Shown: positions 1-10,709 of the stretch, one piece after another | Layout of the letters: each line of letters starts with the position of its first letter | Numbering within the stretch: the first letter of the stretch is position 1 | From: Malaya genurostris | Lineage: Eukaryota > Arthropoda > Insecta > Diptera > Culicidae | Assembly: GCF_030247185.1 (NCBI RefSeq) | Contig: NC_080571.1 | Coordinates: 64,084,172-64,148,171 of the forward strand | Reading direction: 5' to 3' | DNA: 64,000 bases | Translations under genes and position numbers: made by a program | The notes under the pieces: model-generated | The model's input: only the letters and a program-made list of their open reading frames with translations | Told to the model about the DNA's origin: nothing | The model's database searches: none

Positions 1-24
1 AATTAGTTATTATTCAATTCCATA

Positions 25-160
25 TTTCTAAATCTAATTGTATGACCTGATTTCTTGATCTGGATTCCACACCTGAATTTCGCAACTGATTTCTAAGCCT
101 GTCCTGTTTTCGAACATAGCTCTTGAACCCATTTTCAGAATCCAGTCCTGGTTAAAAATT
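25..160. repeat. Left arm of a distant inverted repeat
   Basis: This AT-rich stretch is similar in reverse complement to about 5925-6050. Shared words in order include 'aattgtatgacc', 'gatttcttgatct', 'aactgatttct' and 'cagaatccagtcctgg'. Both arms belong to the degenerate 'cagaattca/ccagaatcc' low-complexity family also seen at 31420-31960 and 63550-64000. The arms are about 5.8 kb apart. They could be ends of one old element, or two unrelated copies of the same repeat in opposite orientation; I see no target duplication that decides. Confidence 0.5.
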
Positions 161-2000
161 TCAGTTCTGGTATTGATAAATAATTGATGGCAAAAATAAA
201 ACTCAAAAATTTGATAAATTTCACAAATTGGTACTTTTTAAAACCTTTAAACTATTGCCAGAGTACGAAATTCCTGATTTTTTTTATCCGGATCCGGCAG
301 ATATGCAAAAAATGAAAATATGCGTATTAATCTTTCTTAGAGATGACATGACCGATTCTAACACACATAGATTTAAATCTTATACAAAACTTCTGAATTT
401 CAACCGGATATAACTTCCAGCTTCGGAACTATGGGGTAAAGTGTGTTAAAAACTTAAAGGGGCGAAACAAAAGAACGTAAAAAAAAATTCTAAACCGGCC
501 TCGAAACTATTACAATTGGTAGTCATTATCAGTAGACGGCCATACAAACTGATTCCGGTTATTCTTTCAAGAATCGAATTTCTCGAGTTTTGGTGGGTTT
601 TGAACCCCTAAAACCCCCACTCCTCCCCCACACGCCTGGTTGTAGATCGAGGTTGAAGATTGTACAGCTGACACTCCCAGTTCCGAAGGCCGACAAATCG
701 CATTTTTTCTAACCGCGAATTTTTTACAAACAAATGATTATGTTCAAATGTATTTTTTGCTGATACTTGGCTGATATTTTTGGATTTGAGAATATTCCCC
801 AATAACCGGTGTGTGTAAATCATCCCAAACTTGTGTCAATTTGCAAACTATTAAGTAACCAAGATGTGAGTAAGCTTTCTTTTCATAGCAGCATGGTCAC
901 CAACCACACACGCTTACAAATACGTCGTGTATGTTCAAATGAATCGTTTTAATCTTCATTTAAAATTGCAATGCCTTGAAACCACTAAGAGCTTCAAAAC
1001 CCACATCCCCGCATTTTCGAGATGCAACTCGCATCTGAGTTGAATGCACACACTTTAGTCCAATTACCGAACAAAGCACAGCAACAAATCGCGGGCAAAT
1101 CCTAGCTTCAATGACTAGCGAATACCGGTGATACCAGTTTACAAACCCCGCCTTATTTGCACCATCATTCATGTATGAGATTGCCGTTCGCTGCAGCACC
1201 GAACATCTTGTCATTTCAATCCGGCTCAGGCACAGAATCTTCGTATGAAACAATGATGAAGCGGAAAACGTCACCGAAAATTGATTCGCTTGTGGAGTTC
1301 CGTCTAGCCTCTAAGTACTCGTATGTACGGAGATGCTCGTCGCACGCATTGGCCGTAAATGTACGAAATATTCCGGAGCTGATTGCCTCATGCAACAGAC
1401 ACTCGTCGACGTGAACAGTCCTTGAATTACTCGAACCATGGTGAAATGAAAAATACTTTCAAACGCGAACATGATTGCGATTTTTATGTAGGGTTATTTT
1501 ATTGAAGAAACCCCGGGTTGGATCATTGGCAGCACGTGACACACACACCCGGCGATGGGACTCTTTGCGGAGGAAGTTCATCACGGATCAACTGGTTTAC
1601 GGTTTGATAGCATAGCGGCTTTGCTGCGCCGTTCCCTACGGAGTGCGGTTGTGTTTACCTATAGGGAACGGGTGGGGGAAAGGTATGAATCGGTCGTAAA
1701 CATATTCCGCATTTGCAAGTGAACGAAGTAACGGTAGACAAACAGTTGACGGTTCGATGGCGCATTGGGTGCTCAGGCCTCCTCGGTCATAAAAGAACCC
1801 CGTTTTTCCTAGCCGTAGTCATATTTGTGTAGCCGAAATTGAGCGAGGGATGTTTTAGAATGGATTCTGATTGTTGTTGAACGATTTTCTAGATATTTAC
1901 GATGTTTTCGAGTAAACTTGATTTGAAAAAGGGCATGCTTAAATTGTGCACGGTACACTCGAATCGAAAATCGTTTGTTGCTTGTTCCTTTACAGTATCG
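161..2000. other. Stretch with no supported gene
   Basis: Mostly AT-rich with a more GC-balanced part around 1000-1780. Short open frames occur on both strands but none shows a recognisable domain, and overlapping frames on the two strands are of similar length, as expected by chance. Nothing further identified. Confidence 0.5.
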
Positions 2001-2002
2001 TA

Positions 2003-2923
2003 ACACATGGATCAATAAGTCCCGAGACTAAAGCAGAGATGGCGCTCGTAGTAAACCAGTAGCCACGTCTTTCTAGAGTACAAACCTTTGCTTGAAACGG
2101 GTCAAAATTTAAAGTCGATCCGACCAGAAACAGCTGAGTTATCGAGATTGGAGTGAAGTCGTTTTGTAGTTTGTTTAAAAAATGGAAACAACCGAGTTTC
2201 GTGTTTTGATAAAACATTGTTTTTTAATGGGTAAAAACACCGTGCAAGCGAAACAATGGATTGAAAAATGTTATCCGGACTCTTGTCCATCAAAAGCAAC
2301 GATTTGTGGGTGGTTCGCCGAGTTTAAACGTGGTCGTACCGACACAAATGACGCGGAACGCTCGGGTAGACCTGTGGAAGCCGTTACACCGGAAAATGTG
2401 AGTGAAGTGACAAAAATTATAATGAAAGATCGTAAAGTGAAGCTCCGTGAGATTGCTGAGATGACACAGATATCATATGGAAGTGTATTTACTATCCTTC
2501 ATGAAAAATTGAGCATGAAAAAGGTTTTTTCCAAGTGGGTGCCGCGATTGCTTTCGATGAAACAAAAATACCCTGCCACAAGTCGATGAAAACAATGGCG
2601 AAATTGAACGAATTGGGCTTTGATCTGCTTCCCCACCCTCCATACTCGCCAGATTTAACCCCCAGTGACTACTGGCTCTTTGCTGATCTTAAAAAAATGC
2701 TCCAGGGAAAAAGATTTGGCTCAAATGAGGAGGTCATCGCTGAAACTGAAGCTTGTTTTGAAGCGAAAGATAAATTTTTTCATAAACATGGTATTGAAAA
2801 ATTGGAAAAACGTTGGAACCATTGTATCACCCTAAAAGGTGATTATGTTGATGAATAAAAAAAAATTTTGCAAAAAAAAATGTTGTTTCCATTGTTAGTC
2901 TCGGGACTTACTGATCCATGTGT
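2003..2923 (+). mobile_element. Internally deleted mariner element with intact TIRs
   Basis: The ends form inverted repeats of about 29-31 bp with one mismatch (2001-2031 against 2895-2925), including flanking TA dinucleotides as expected for the mariner TA target duplication. The 5' TIR interior reads 'aataagtcccgagacta'. At about 920 bp the element is shorter than the usual 1.3 kb. The transposase is present only as N- and C-terminal parts with the middle lost, so this copy cannot make enzyme, but with both TIRs it could have been moved in trans. The good TIR match suggests a fairly recent element. Confidence 0.9.
2182..2858 (+). pseudogene. Mariner transposase, deleted in the middle
   Basis: The first part (2182-2575) starts at ATG with METTEFRVLIKHCFLMGK and encodes the two helix-turn-helix DNA-binding segments; 'GRTDTNDAERSGRP' is the mariner linker and 'FSKWVPRLL' marks the start of the catalytic region. 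The reading then breaks. The second part (about 2575-2858, another frame) resumes near CHKSMKTM and carries the 'HPPYSPDLTPSDYWLF' block with the last aspartate of the D34D triad, ending at GDYVDE. The first two catalytic aspartates lie in the deleted section. About 220 residues remain of a typical 340-350. Clearly non-functional. The cut lies between the HTH and D34D parts, as in many deletion derivatives. Confidence 0.9.
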
Positions 2924-2925
2924 TA

Positions 2926-4850
2926 GATACCACAAATAGTTTTACCTTTTGCTGTAATTAAATTGGCGACAAAAACGACGTTCTCACGAAAAGTAGGCGA
3001 AACACTGGCTAAAGGTAGCTTCGTTATAAACCTATATCTGTCACTTCAAGCTTTAACCCTCCGGAACGGGGAACTGAATAACAGCTTACAATATTCATTA
3101 AGACCCTAATTGCCATCCGGCGGCAGGCGTTGATGACCTCTTTTCACGCCTGGGCCTGATTGCCCGGACGACTTGCACCGGCTGTGAGGAGGGGGGGAGT
3201 GGTCTTGGGGGCACTTGCTTGCCCGGTGACACTCGAAACATTCCAATGTTTGCTGCTGCATTGCACTCGCAGGACTGCAATTTATGTCCGTCATTCCCAG
3301 AAAGCAGTACCTATACGCGGTTGTTCAATGCTCAACGCGACAGTTTAGCGCCTCACGCGACCCGATACCATCAGGATCGGGCGAAGGCACCGAAAAACCG
3401 GTGGCATAATACGGTATGGAATACTCATTTTACAGCACTGTCGCCATTTTGCCGACCAGGCCAAGCGAACCGACGAGGCGTGAGATGATAATTACAATGC
3501 ACTTTCTAGCTCAGTTCGCTTCCGTGTCGGACCGAAGCACTCGATTAAATTGCAGCTTTCACGATCGGAACGGGCTCTAATTAATGGTTGAATTGCCACC
3601 GACGCCAGGGATTAGTGCATTACGGAAATGTGGCTGGAACTGGGATGCATCTGGTTCGTACACTATCTTTATTTGTTGGGGATTTCGCAAATTAGTCTAT
3701 TTATAAGCGTTTTTTGTTTCAAACCACACGGATTTGATTAGCAATAACAATTGATCACTCATTACCGCTTTTTTGTGTTTGACGTGAACACGTTTTACAT
3801 TACTATGGGGCGCTCTTTCAAATTTAATCCTCAGGAAGAGTGATAATTTTCATTTGTCTGGCCTAACAAAAACTAATTCGAAATTAAAGTGCTCTAAAAT
3901 GTACTGTATTAACGAGTATCAAAGAGGAAAACTCATGACGGGTGTTTGCCTTTCTCGTACCCGCGAATTTCTGTGTTACCTACCGGGTAGGTGTAAAAAG
4001 TAAACGCTAGATATATTTTGTTCATTTCGGGTGCTTCTACAAGGATGATCAGGGTTGCCACATTTAAATCTGTATTTATCTGTAGTTTTCTTTGTATTGG
4101 GGGATCAAAAATCTGTATATTATTAATGATAAGAAATTGAAACATACCGAAATGAAAAAGTCATTGGAAAGCGATTAATGATTAGACAAAGAAACATTAA
4201 AAGTTTCATATGAAAATGCTTGTTTTTGTTTATTTTTCTTTACAAATATGACCGAGACATAAAGAATAACATTAAAATTACAAGAAAAAGTGAACACTGA
4301 AAACCCGTCACCAACAAATCGAACCGTTTGTAGTGTTTATCGTCCTTGATATTCTCTTTTATTTTATATTTAATCCCCTCTTTAGTATTACTACAAAGTC
4401 AGGATAACGATTCAATTACATGTGGAAACAGCATAATCATCTAAAATATTTTAATTCGTTCACTACTGAATTTGTAATTTAGACTACTAAAACTCTGTAT
4501 GTATTTCTGGCTTAACGAAAGGCGGGTGAGTAATGTCACAGACATAGCTGGAGAACGTGAATACGAATAAAATTTACACTTCCGAATTAGTAGATTGTGT
4601 AATTTTCCACTATTAGTAGATTGTGTAATTTTTAGTTTTAGTTAATTTCATCATCACTCGTGAAAAATCAGTGCAAGAGATTTTCTTAAAAAAAAACTCA
4701 GTGACTGAAAAAATCACTTTCGAGATTTTCATTCATGAAACAAGCATCCATAAAACTCTGAACCTCGAAGTAATTTTCTGTGTCAGAGAAGCTTGATGAC
4801 GAATTTTCACCCTCAGCAATATCGCTCATCGAAGAGCGCGACATTTTGCA
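2926..4850. other. Non-coding stretch, part GC-rich
   Basis: 3060-3660 is GC-richer than its surroundings and holds short overlapping open frames on both strands, none with a recognisable domain. 4045-4140 begins with 'cagggttgccacatttaaatctg', matching the terminal sequence of the hAT-type element at 28250-28988, so it may be one end of a related copy; no second end or target duplication was found. At 4588-4640 the phrase 'tagtagattgtgtaattttt' occurs twice in tandem. The rest is AT-rich without identifiable content. Confidence 0.4.
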
Positions 4851-4854
4851 TGTC

Positions 4855-5720
4855 TCGTACACACAGCAAGCGCAGCGCTCGAAAGGTTCATTTGAATTTT
4901 CGTACCGATAACCTGCGCTCCTGTTACTTCTGCGTATGATATTCGAGCTTAATCGGATAAAATTTTTAATCAGCTGCATAGCATACTTTTTTATTGTTTT
5001 TATTAATGGTTTTATTCAAGGATGGCTTTTATCGTATCAAAGAACGTTCGCTGGCAACTCTTCAACGATTGAATCAGTGCCATCAAAGAGAGTTGGAAAT
5101 CATCGCAACATCAAAAACCCGGCATGGCTCATTTAACATAGAATCGACACCAGTGCGAGAGCGAATTTCTCTCGATGACATTTCTGAGAATCAAAGGTTG
5201 CCAAGCCGCTGTGGGGATCTTCTCTGAAGCAACAAACGGTCGCTTATTCTCGTTTCGCGATCCAATTCTATACAGGCAGTTGATAATTGCGATAGAATCA
5301 TTTTACTATTGCCGTTTATTCTAACTATGTGCATATAATCTTTGTATAAGTTGTGTCTATGAAAATGTATGTGAATGCTCCACACAAGGGTTTTGAAATA
5401 TTGCAACCTAGTATGAGAATCATCAAGTTGAATCATCGACTCGATTTTCTGCGGTAATTGTCAACTTGCGATTCTCTCTTGGGAAATTCCACACAGCAAC
5501 GATCATTATCAGACTGTAAATTTTTTTAAGGGCGTGAAATACTCTGAGTATGAAATGGAGCGAAGGAATGTAGCAAAATTCTCTCGCGGTTCATGCATTG
5601 AGAGACTCGAGTTCTTGTAGCATCTTCTTGTAGGATTGAAAACGTTGTATACAATATAGATAGCAATGTAGCAGCTTCTGTGAATATTTCGGCAATCACC
5701 AACACTGGTTTTATTATTAA
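4855..5720. repeat. Dispersed repeat of unknown type, copy 1
   Basis: About 5020-5270 matches 17690-17925 in direct orientation with good conservation ('gagagcgaatttctctcgatgac', 'aacaaacggtcgcttattctcg'), and 5590-5710 matches 17930-18050 ('ttgaaaa.gttgtataca', 'cggcaatcaccaacactgg'). In copy 1 the two blocks are separated by about 320 bp that copy 2 lacks. 4855-4965 additionally resembles 30330-30400 ('ttacttctg.gtatgatattcga'). No open frame runs through both copies and I do not recognise the family. Confidence 0.5.
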
Positions 5721-5924
5721 TATAAATATTGTTAATCATAGTCGGCACTTGCTGCTTCTATTGACGATATCATTCTACCACCACGGTGTTGCCAAATAAA
5801 TTTCGAATACATCACCACTATTGATTTACTTATTAATAACCCTACACAAAATTTCTTCGATGTTTACAACTGTTGAGTATTTTTAACCATCATTTGTTTA
5901 TCAGAACCAAAATTCTAGGCCAGG

Positions 5925-6500
5925 ACTGGATTCTGAAACTGGATTCAAGTGCAAAGTTCGAAATCTAAGACAGGCTCAGAAATCAGTTGTGAAATTTAGG
6001 TTTGGATCATTTAGATCAAGAAATCGGGTCATACAATTAGTTCTAGAATTATCGAACTGAACTCATTTTTAGAATCCAAGGGCCGAATTTAGTTTTAGAA
6101 CTGAATTCTGAAGTTGAATTCCGAACCTCCAGGAACTGAATTCAGTTCCAAAATCTAGCTCCAGAATCCATGTACCTAATTTAGTTCCTGCTGAAACTGA
6201 ACTTCGGAATCAAATTCTGAAACTAAGTTCAGGAATTAAATTCTGGATTAGAAGTTAGTTTCAAAATGCTGGTTCGGAGTTCAGATCTCACCTTTAGTTC
6301 CAGAATCCAGATCTAAAATTCCGATCCTGAATTTTGTTTGTGAATTCAGGAGTTGAAATCCTAAATCAGAATTCTGGATTCGAATCCCGAGCATAAATTA
6401 TGAAACTACATTCAGTTCAAAAATTAGCATTCAGTTCCAGAGTCATAGTATTTAATTCTGAACCTACAATCTGGAACTAAATTTTGAAACTGAAACTAAA
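5925..6500. repeat. Degenerate 'ccagaattc' low-complexity repeat and inverted-repeat right arm
   Basis: Consists of loosely repeated words such as 'ccagaatcc', 'gaactgaattc' and 'ttctggaact'. Its first 125 bp is the reverse-complement partner of 25-160. Similar tracts lie at 31420-31960 and 63550-64000. No coding content. Confidence 0.6.
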
Positions 6501-6989
6501 TTCTAACTCGTCCAAAGCTCAAGAAGAAATGATCGATATTCGATCATGGTTTACTTTTTACACTCGCGCAGTTTAATATCGGTACTGATATGTGCCTGAT
6601 TACCTCAAAACCATCGTCATGGGTACGAGAAAGGCAAGCAAGCATGAAGCTTTTCCTCATTGTTTCCAAAAGTTTAAGGAAACCTAATAATCGAACGACA
6701 TGGAGAAAGAATTATGTGGTTGCGTTTAGTACAACTCGAAATATTCACGAAAAATATTCTACCCATAACTGAAGAAAAAGAGGAGACTACTGCAATTGTC
6801 GGCTTTTACGACATGATAGCATAAACCTAGTGGATCTATTCTAAGTTAGGTTGTTTTTTCAACCGGATACCAACCGGCATCTAGGCAACAATCTCCTAGT
6901 GGAGCAATTCCAGAAATGCTTAGCAGATCATCAGACTCGACCTTCTCCGATTTGGATGAAACTTTGCACATGGCTTCAGTATGGCAAAC

Positions 6990-7392
6990 CATAAGTTTTA
7001 AACCGATGGAGAGGTCAATCCGACTTGCGACTGATTTTTAAAAAGGGCGTATGTATTTTTGCATTTCACAAAAATTTACTTTTTTAAATCGTTGTAACTC
7101 GGAAACCGTTAATAGTACAAAAATGGCGTTCAGGAAGAAGTTGTAGGGAATCGATTGAGCACTCTAAAAAATATACACTGAAAAAAATTTTTGATTTTGT
7201 TTCTCAATAATTACAAAATAATCCGAAGAAGATAAATAAAAAACATAGGGTTTTTTTTTAGATTAAAACCTACAGGTTGATGGCTATCCCATCCGTGCCT
7301 TTTGAAAAATGAAGAAGTTACAGCTAAAACAATTTACAGATATATTCGAAATTTCAAGTTCTCGTTGAAAGATAATCATTTAAACAGTACAA
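6990..7392 (+). repeat. Left long terminal inverted repeat
   Basis: Diverged partner of 11382-11800, with many substitutions and small indels. It ends where the composite tRNA-like insertion begins (7407). The level of divergence suggests the host element is old. Confidence 0.7.
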
Positions 7393-7549
7393 CTAACGTA
7401 ACTACGATTTTGTTTTAGGCTTTGTTAAGACGTAAAGCCGCCTTGAGCTAGTTTTAACATGATCAGTATCTAACGGGGAAACAGATTGGAAAACCGACAT
7501 GTGAACACAATGATGTAATGAAAACCGCGAAAATGTTACCGCAGAGACG

Positions 7550-7612
7550 GGACTCGAACCCGTAGCTAACTCCTAACCGGGGAAATTGTTTTACCAATTA
7601 AACTACCCTGCA
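7550..7612 (-). other. tRNA-like core of SINE copy A
   Basis: Minus-strand version of the tRNA-like module described for copy C, with B-box complement 'ggactcgaaccc' and A-box complement 'ccaattaaacta'. Part of a repeat, not a tRNA gene. Confidence 0.6.
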
Positions 7613-8090
7613 TATGAAAACACATGAAGAGAAAGTCCAATTGATTGGACGAAACTAAGCATGCTTCGCTCTACTTAGCCACTACGGTATTCACTTACAG
7701 TCCCGTATCGACGGAAACAAATTCAACAGAAACACATACAATGATCACGAGTCTATTTCTACCCATCTGCTCTTGCCGCACGATACTGATTTGAGACTTT
7801 TGTTTTTGTCTATTTCGCTATCTACGGGATAACACACGATAGTTTCATCCATCGATTTAATGGATCTCCACTAGTGTGTGGTAGCAGCAGTGACGATTGT
7901 GTGATCTCAAACACAATGGTAAAGGTAGACAAACCTTTTATTGTCCTTCAACGATTTTGTTTTAGGCTTTGTTAAGACGTAAAGCCGCCTTGAGCTAGTT
8001 TTAACATGATCAGTATCTAACGGGGAAACAGATTGGAAAACCGACATGTGAACACAATGATGTAATGAAAACCGCGAAAATGTTACCGCA

Positions 8091-8159
8091 GAGACGGGAC
8101 TCGAACCCGTAGCTAACTCCTAACCGGGGAAATTGTTTTACCAATTAAACTACCCTGCA
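8091..8159 (-). other. tRNA-like core of SINE copy B
   Basis: Almost identical to the core in copy A, supporting a recent duplication. Same box A and box B words on the minus strand. Confidence 0.6.
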
Positions 8160-8358
8160 TATGAAAACACATGAAGAGAAAGTCGAATTGATTGGACGAA
8201 ACTAAGCATGCTTCGCTCTACTTAGCCACTACGGTATTCACTTACAGTCCCGTATCCGTCGATACGGGACTGTAAGTGAATACCGTAGTGGCTAAGTAGA
8301 GCGAAGCATGCTTAGTTTCGTCCAATCAATTGGACTTTCTCTTCATGTGTTTTCATAT

Positions 8359-8430
8359 GCAGGGTAGTTTAATTGGTAAAACAATTTCCCCGGTTAGGAG
8401 TTAGCTACGGGTTCGAGTCCCGTCTCTGCG
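8359..8430 (+). other. tRNA-like core of SINE copy C with pol III boxes
   Basis: The A box TAGTTTAATTGG lies at 8365-8376 and the B box GGTTCGAGTCC at 8410-8420; both fit the RNA polymerase III internal promoter consensus. 'gcagggt' at 8359-8365 pairs with 'tctctgc' at 8423-8429 over most of an acceptor stem, and cggg/cccg forms a T stem. The anticodon arm does not fold convincingly and an anticodon cannot be assigned, so this is a tRNA-derived module, not a functional tRNA gene. Confidence 0.65.
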
Positions 8431-8638
8431 GTAACATTTTCGCGGTTTTCATTACATCATTGTGTTCACATGTCGGTTTTCCAATCTGTTTCCCCGTTAG
8501 ATACTGATCATGTTAATAACGTAACTACGTCAAAACGAATAAACACATGTAGACTCAAAGAAGTGTGCCAGTTGACTACCTACTGTTTACAACCAACGTT
8601 CGTACCGGCGAATTGCTTACCTAAATTCTACCTGTTTC

Positions 8639-8649
8639 ACATATAAATA
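8639..8649 (+). promoter_or_regulatory. Possible TATA box upstream of the DDE-like gene
   Basis: 'acatataaatag' lies about 100 bp before the first recognisable coding segment of the broken gene. The position is reasonable for a promoter of the long-TIR element, but such words are common in AT-rich DNA. Confidence 0.25.
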
Positions 8650-9896
8650 GCTATGCATCGGAAAACTTTTCCAATTAACAGAAACCATAATTGGAAAATT
8701 AGAAGCTCAAAAGTGCAAGGTTAAATTGAATACCACGTTAAGAATTTGTGATCGCTATCAGTCATACGTCGGAAACAGAAGAGCAGTCAACAACGGAACC
8801 ACAACCATTCACATCTCAATACGATTTAGAGGAAGTACCTTCATCAGCTTCAATCAACTCAGCATCTTCTGAAGCATCAGTCACGGTGGAGTATTCAAGA
8901 GCACACAACATTGAACTCTTCAACAAGGGCATCGCAGGAATCAACGTGTCTCCGATATCACGATGAAAACCCGGAATGCTATTTATCCTCGAGAAAAATA
9001 TTTGGATATTTCAAGAGGTATAAAAAGCAAATATTCGGGTTCCCGGCGGATGAAGAAGATCCAGAATTACTCAAAACGAAAGCAGCTGATAAAGTGATTA
9101 CTAAAATGATAGAGCAGTTTGCTAAGCCTGATTGCACTAGGAATGAAAAAGTGCGTTTGTTGTCAGTCTTGCCAAACTTGTAATCAAAGGAGAAAATAGT
9201 CACCCAATTCAAGGCGAACAAATACATTGTGTCGGAGGCAAGAGAATCAACGGACAAAAACAAAGCCAAGAAACAAACGGGACGCAGCAGGAACGAAACG
9301 ATAGAAAACGAGGTGCTTCAGTAATTCAACAGCGATGACGTCAGCAGAGTAATGCCTGGATCAAGAGATTGCGTCACAGTCAAAATGAATGGTTAGTGTG
9401 AACGCAAACAAAAACAATTGCTTTATTCATCATTGAAAGAAATTTATTTGGTTTATAAGGAGGAATTTCCAGATCGAAATATTGGATTTAGTACATTTGC
9501 AGCATGAAGACCAAAACACTGCAAGTTGCTGGGAAGTTCTGGTTCACATAACATATGTGTTTTCACAATCCATGAGAATGTTTCATTAATGATTCTTGCT
9601 GTTGAAAAATATGTCAAGTATGATGACAAGAATTATTATTTAAAAAAGCTATTATGTTACTCATGAAAAAGATCCTGCTACCTTCGTGAATGCAAAAGTT
9701 GTTCAGCGACATAAGATCTGGAGAGAAGCGTTTTATACAACTTTGAGGAACGTGATTTGTACAATGGGTTTCTACTGACAGATGTGATCTAGAGAAATTT
9801 GTCAAACCAGGAGAAGAATTTGCAGGATATTTTTGCCAAAAATGAGAAAAATTTGTGACTCATGATTTTATAAACATTCAGCAATCTGATTTTCTT

Positions 9897-10067
9897 TTTT
9901 TTTTTTTTTTTTTTTTTTGTTTCAATTATAGAGGCTTTAACATTAATGTCATTCGCCTCTTCGGGCCAGAAAAACTTTCTGACCCTATGTGCGGGGTTGG
10001 GAATCGAACCCAGGCGGGCTGCGTGAAAGGCATCGACTTACCCATCACGCTATACCCGTCCCCAAAA
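9897..10067 (-). mobile_element. tRNA-derived SINE with poly(A) tail
   Basis: On the minus strand it begins near 'ggggacgggtatagcgtgat', carries the B box GGGTTCGATTCCC (complement around 9999-10012), and continues through a short body ('tctggcccgaagaggcga') to a poly(A) tail seen as a T run from about 9894 to 9919. The 9-bp direct repeat GATTTTCTT at 9888-9896 and 10068-10076 fits a target-site duplication. It interrupts the broken DDE-like gene. Confidence 0.8.
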
Positions 10068-10427
10068 GATTTTCTTAAAAATTGTAATTATTTGTGATTT
10101 TTCAGAAAATTTTTTTCATTTGTGCTTCAGGATACTGTTCAAAGCCACTATTGGAGCAATGATCAAGCAATCATTCATCCGTTTGAAATTTATTATAAAG
10201 AATCAGAAGAGCTTAAACATTTAAGTTTCATTTTGATTTCAGAAATGCTTAAAAACGATACCATCGCGGTTCAAGTGTTTTTTCACACTTAATGTCATTT
10301 TTGAAAAACAAAATTCAAATTAAAAAAGCAATATTTATGTCTGACGGAGCTGCCTCGCAGTACAAAAACAGAACAAATGTTGAAAGTCTCTGTAAATTTA
10401 AATCAATGTATAACATTGATGCTGAGT

Positions 10428-10709
10428 CAGTCACGTACCCAGAGGGGGGGCTCGAGGGGCCCGGGCCCCTCCCGAAATCAAAAACAGATATATATTTATC
10501 TAGAAAGTCTAAGACATGTGTTGCAAAAATAACAAGACAGTAAATGTAAAGAAATGTAACACAACAACAGTTCCAGTGGAAAAGTTTAAAGTGTCTGTTA
10601 AAAACACCCGTAAAAGGCACACCGAGAATTTGGTATATAAGCAATCTTCGGTAACATTATTTTATTATCTTTGGGCCCCTCCCGAAACGAAATCCTGGGT
10701 ACGGGCCTG
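10428..10709. mobile_element. hAT-type MITE, 282 bp
   Basis: It is flanked by the perfect 8-bp duplication TGCTGAGT (10420-10427 and 10710-10717). The ends are imperfect inverted repeats: CAGTCACGTACCCAG on the left and, read inward from the right, CAGGCCCGTACCCAGG. The CAG..GTACCCAG end and the 8-bp duplication are typical of hAT elements. No transposase is encoded. An 18-bp GC palindrome (GAGGGGCCCGGGCCCCTC, 10454-10471) lies near the left end. Removing the MITE and one duplication joins NIDAE to EWHFF in frame, restoring the continuity of the host gene. Confidence 0.88.

Larger units (their letters stand above)
7407..8516. mobile_element. Composite tRNA-like SINE array (two direct copies, one inverted)
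   Basis: Three near-identical copies of a roughly 260-310-bp unit are present: A 7407-7716 and B 7949-8257 on the minus strand, and C 8252-8516 on the plus strand. A and B are separated by a 232-bp spacer; B and C meet head to head around 'gtcccgtatccgtcgatacggg'. The whole block is flanked by the 13-bp direct repeat TAACGTAACTACG (7394-7406 and 8517-8529), so it appears to have inserted as one unit into the long-TIR element. C lacks the tail sequence found in A and B past 'catgtta'. The two direct copies with a spacer could also be read as a very small LTR-like element. Confidence 0.75.

Noticed and set aside
3098..3488. GC-rich overlapping open frames as host exons
   Set aside because: Frames exist on both strands with equal length and no motif; composition explains them.
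4047..4140. Complete hAT element of the CAGGGTTGCC type
   Set aside because: Only one end is seen; no inverted partner or 8-bp duplication could be found nearby.
8359..8430. Functional tRNA gene
   Set aside because: A and B boxes and acceptor and T stems are present, but the anticodon arm is poor and the module recurs in a repeat array.
10292..10543. 83-codon open frame as an intact small gene
   Set aside because: It starts in the DDE-like remnant and reads into the hAT MITE; the end is an insertion artefact.
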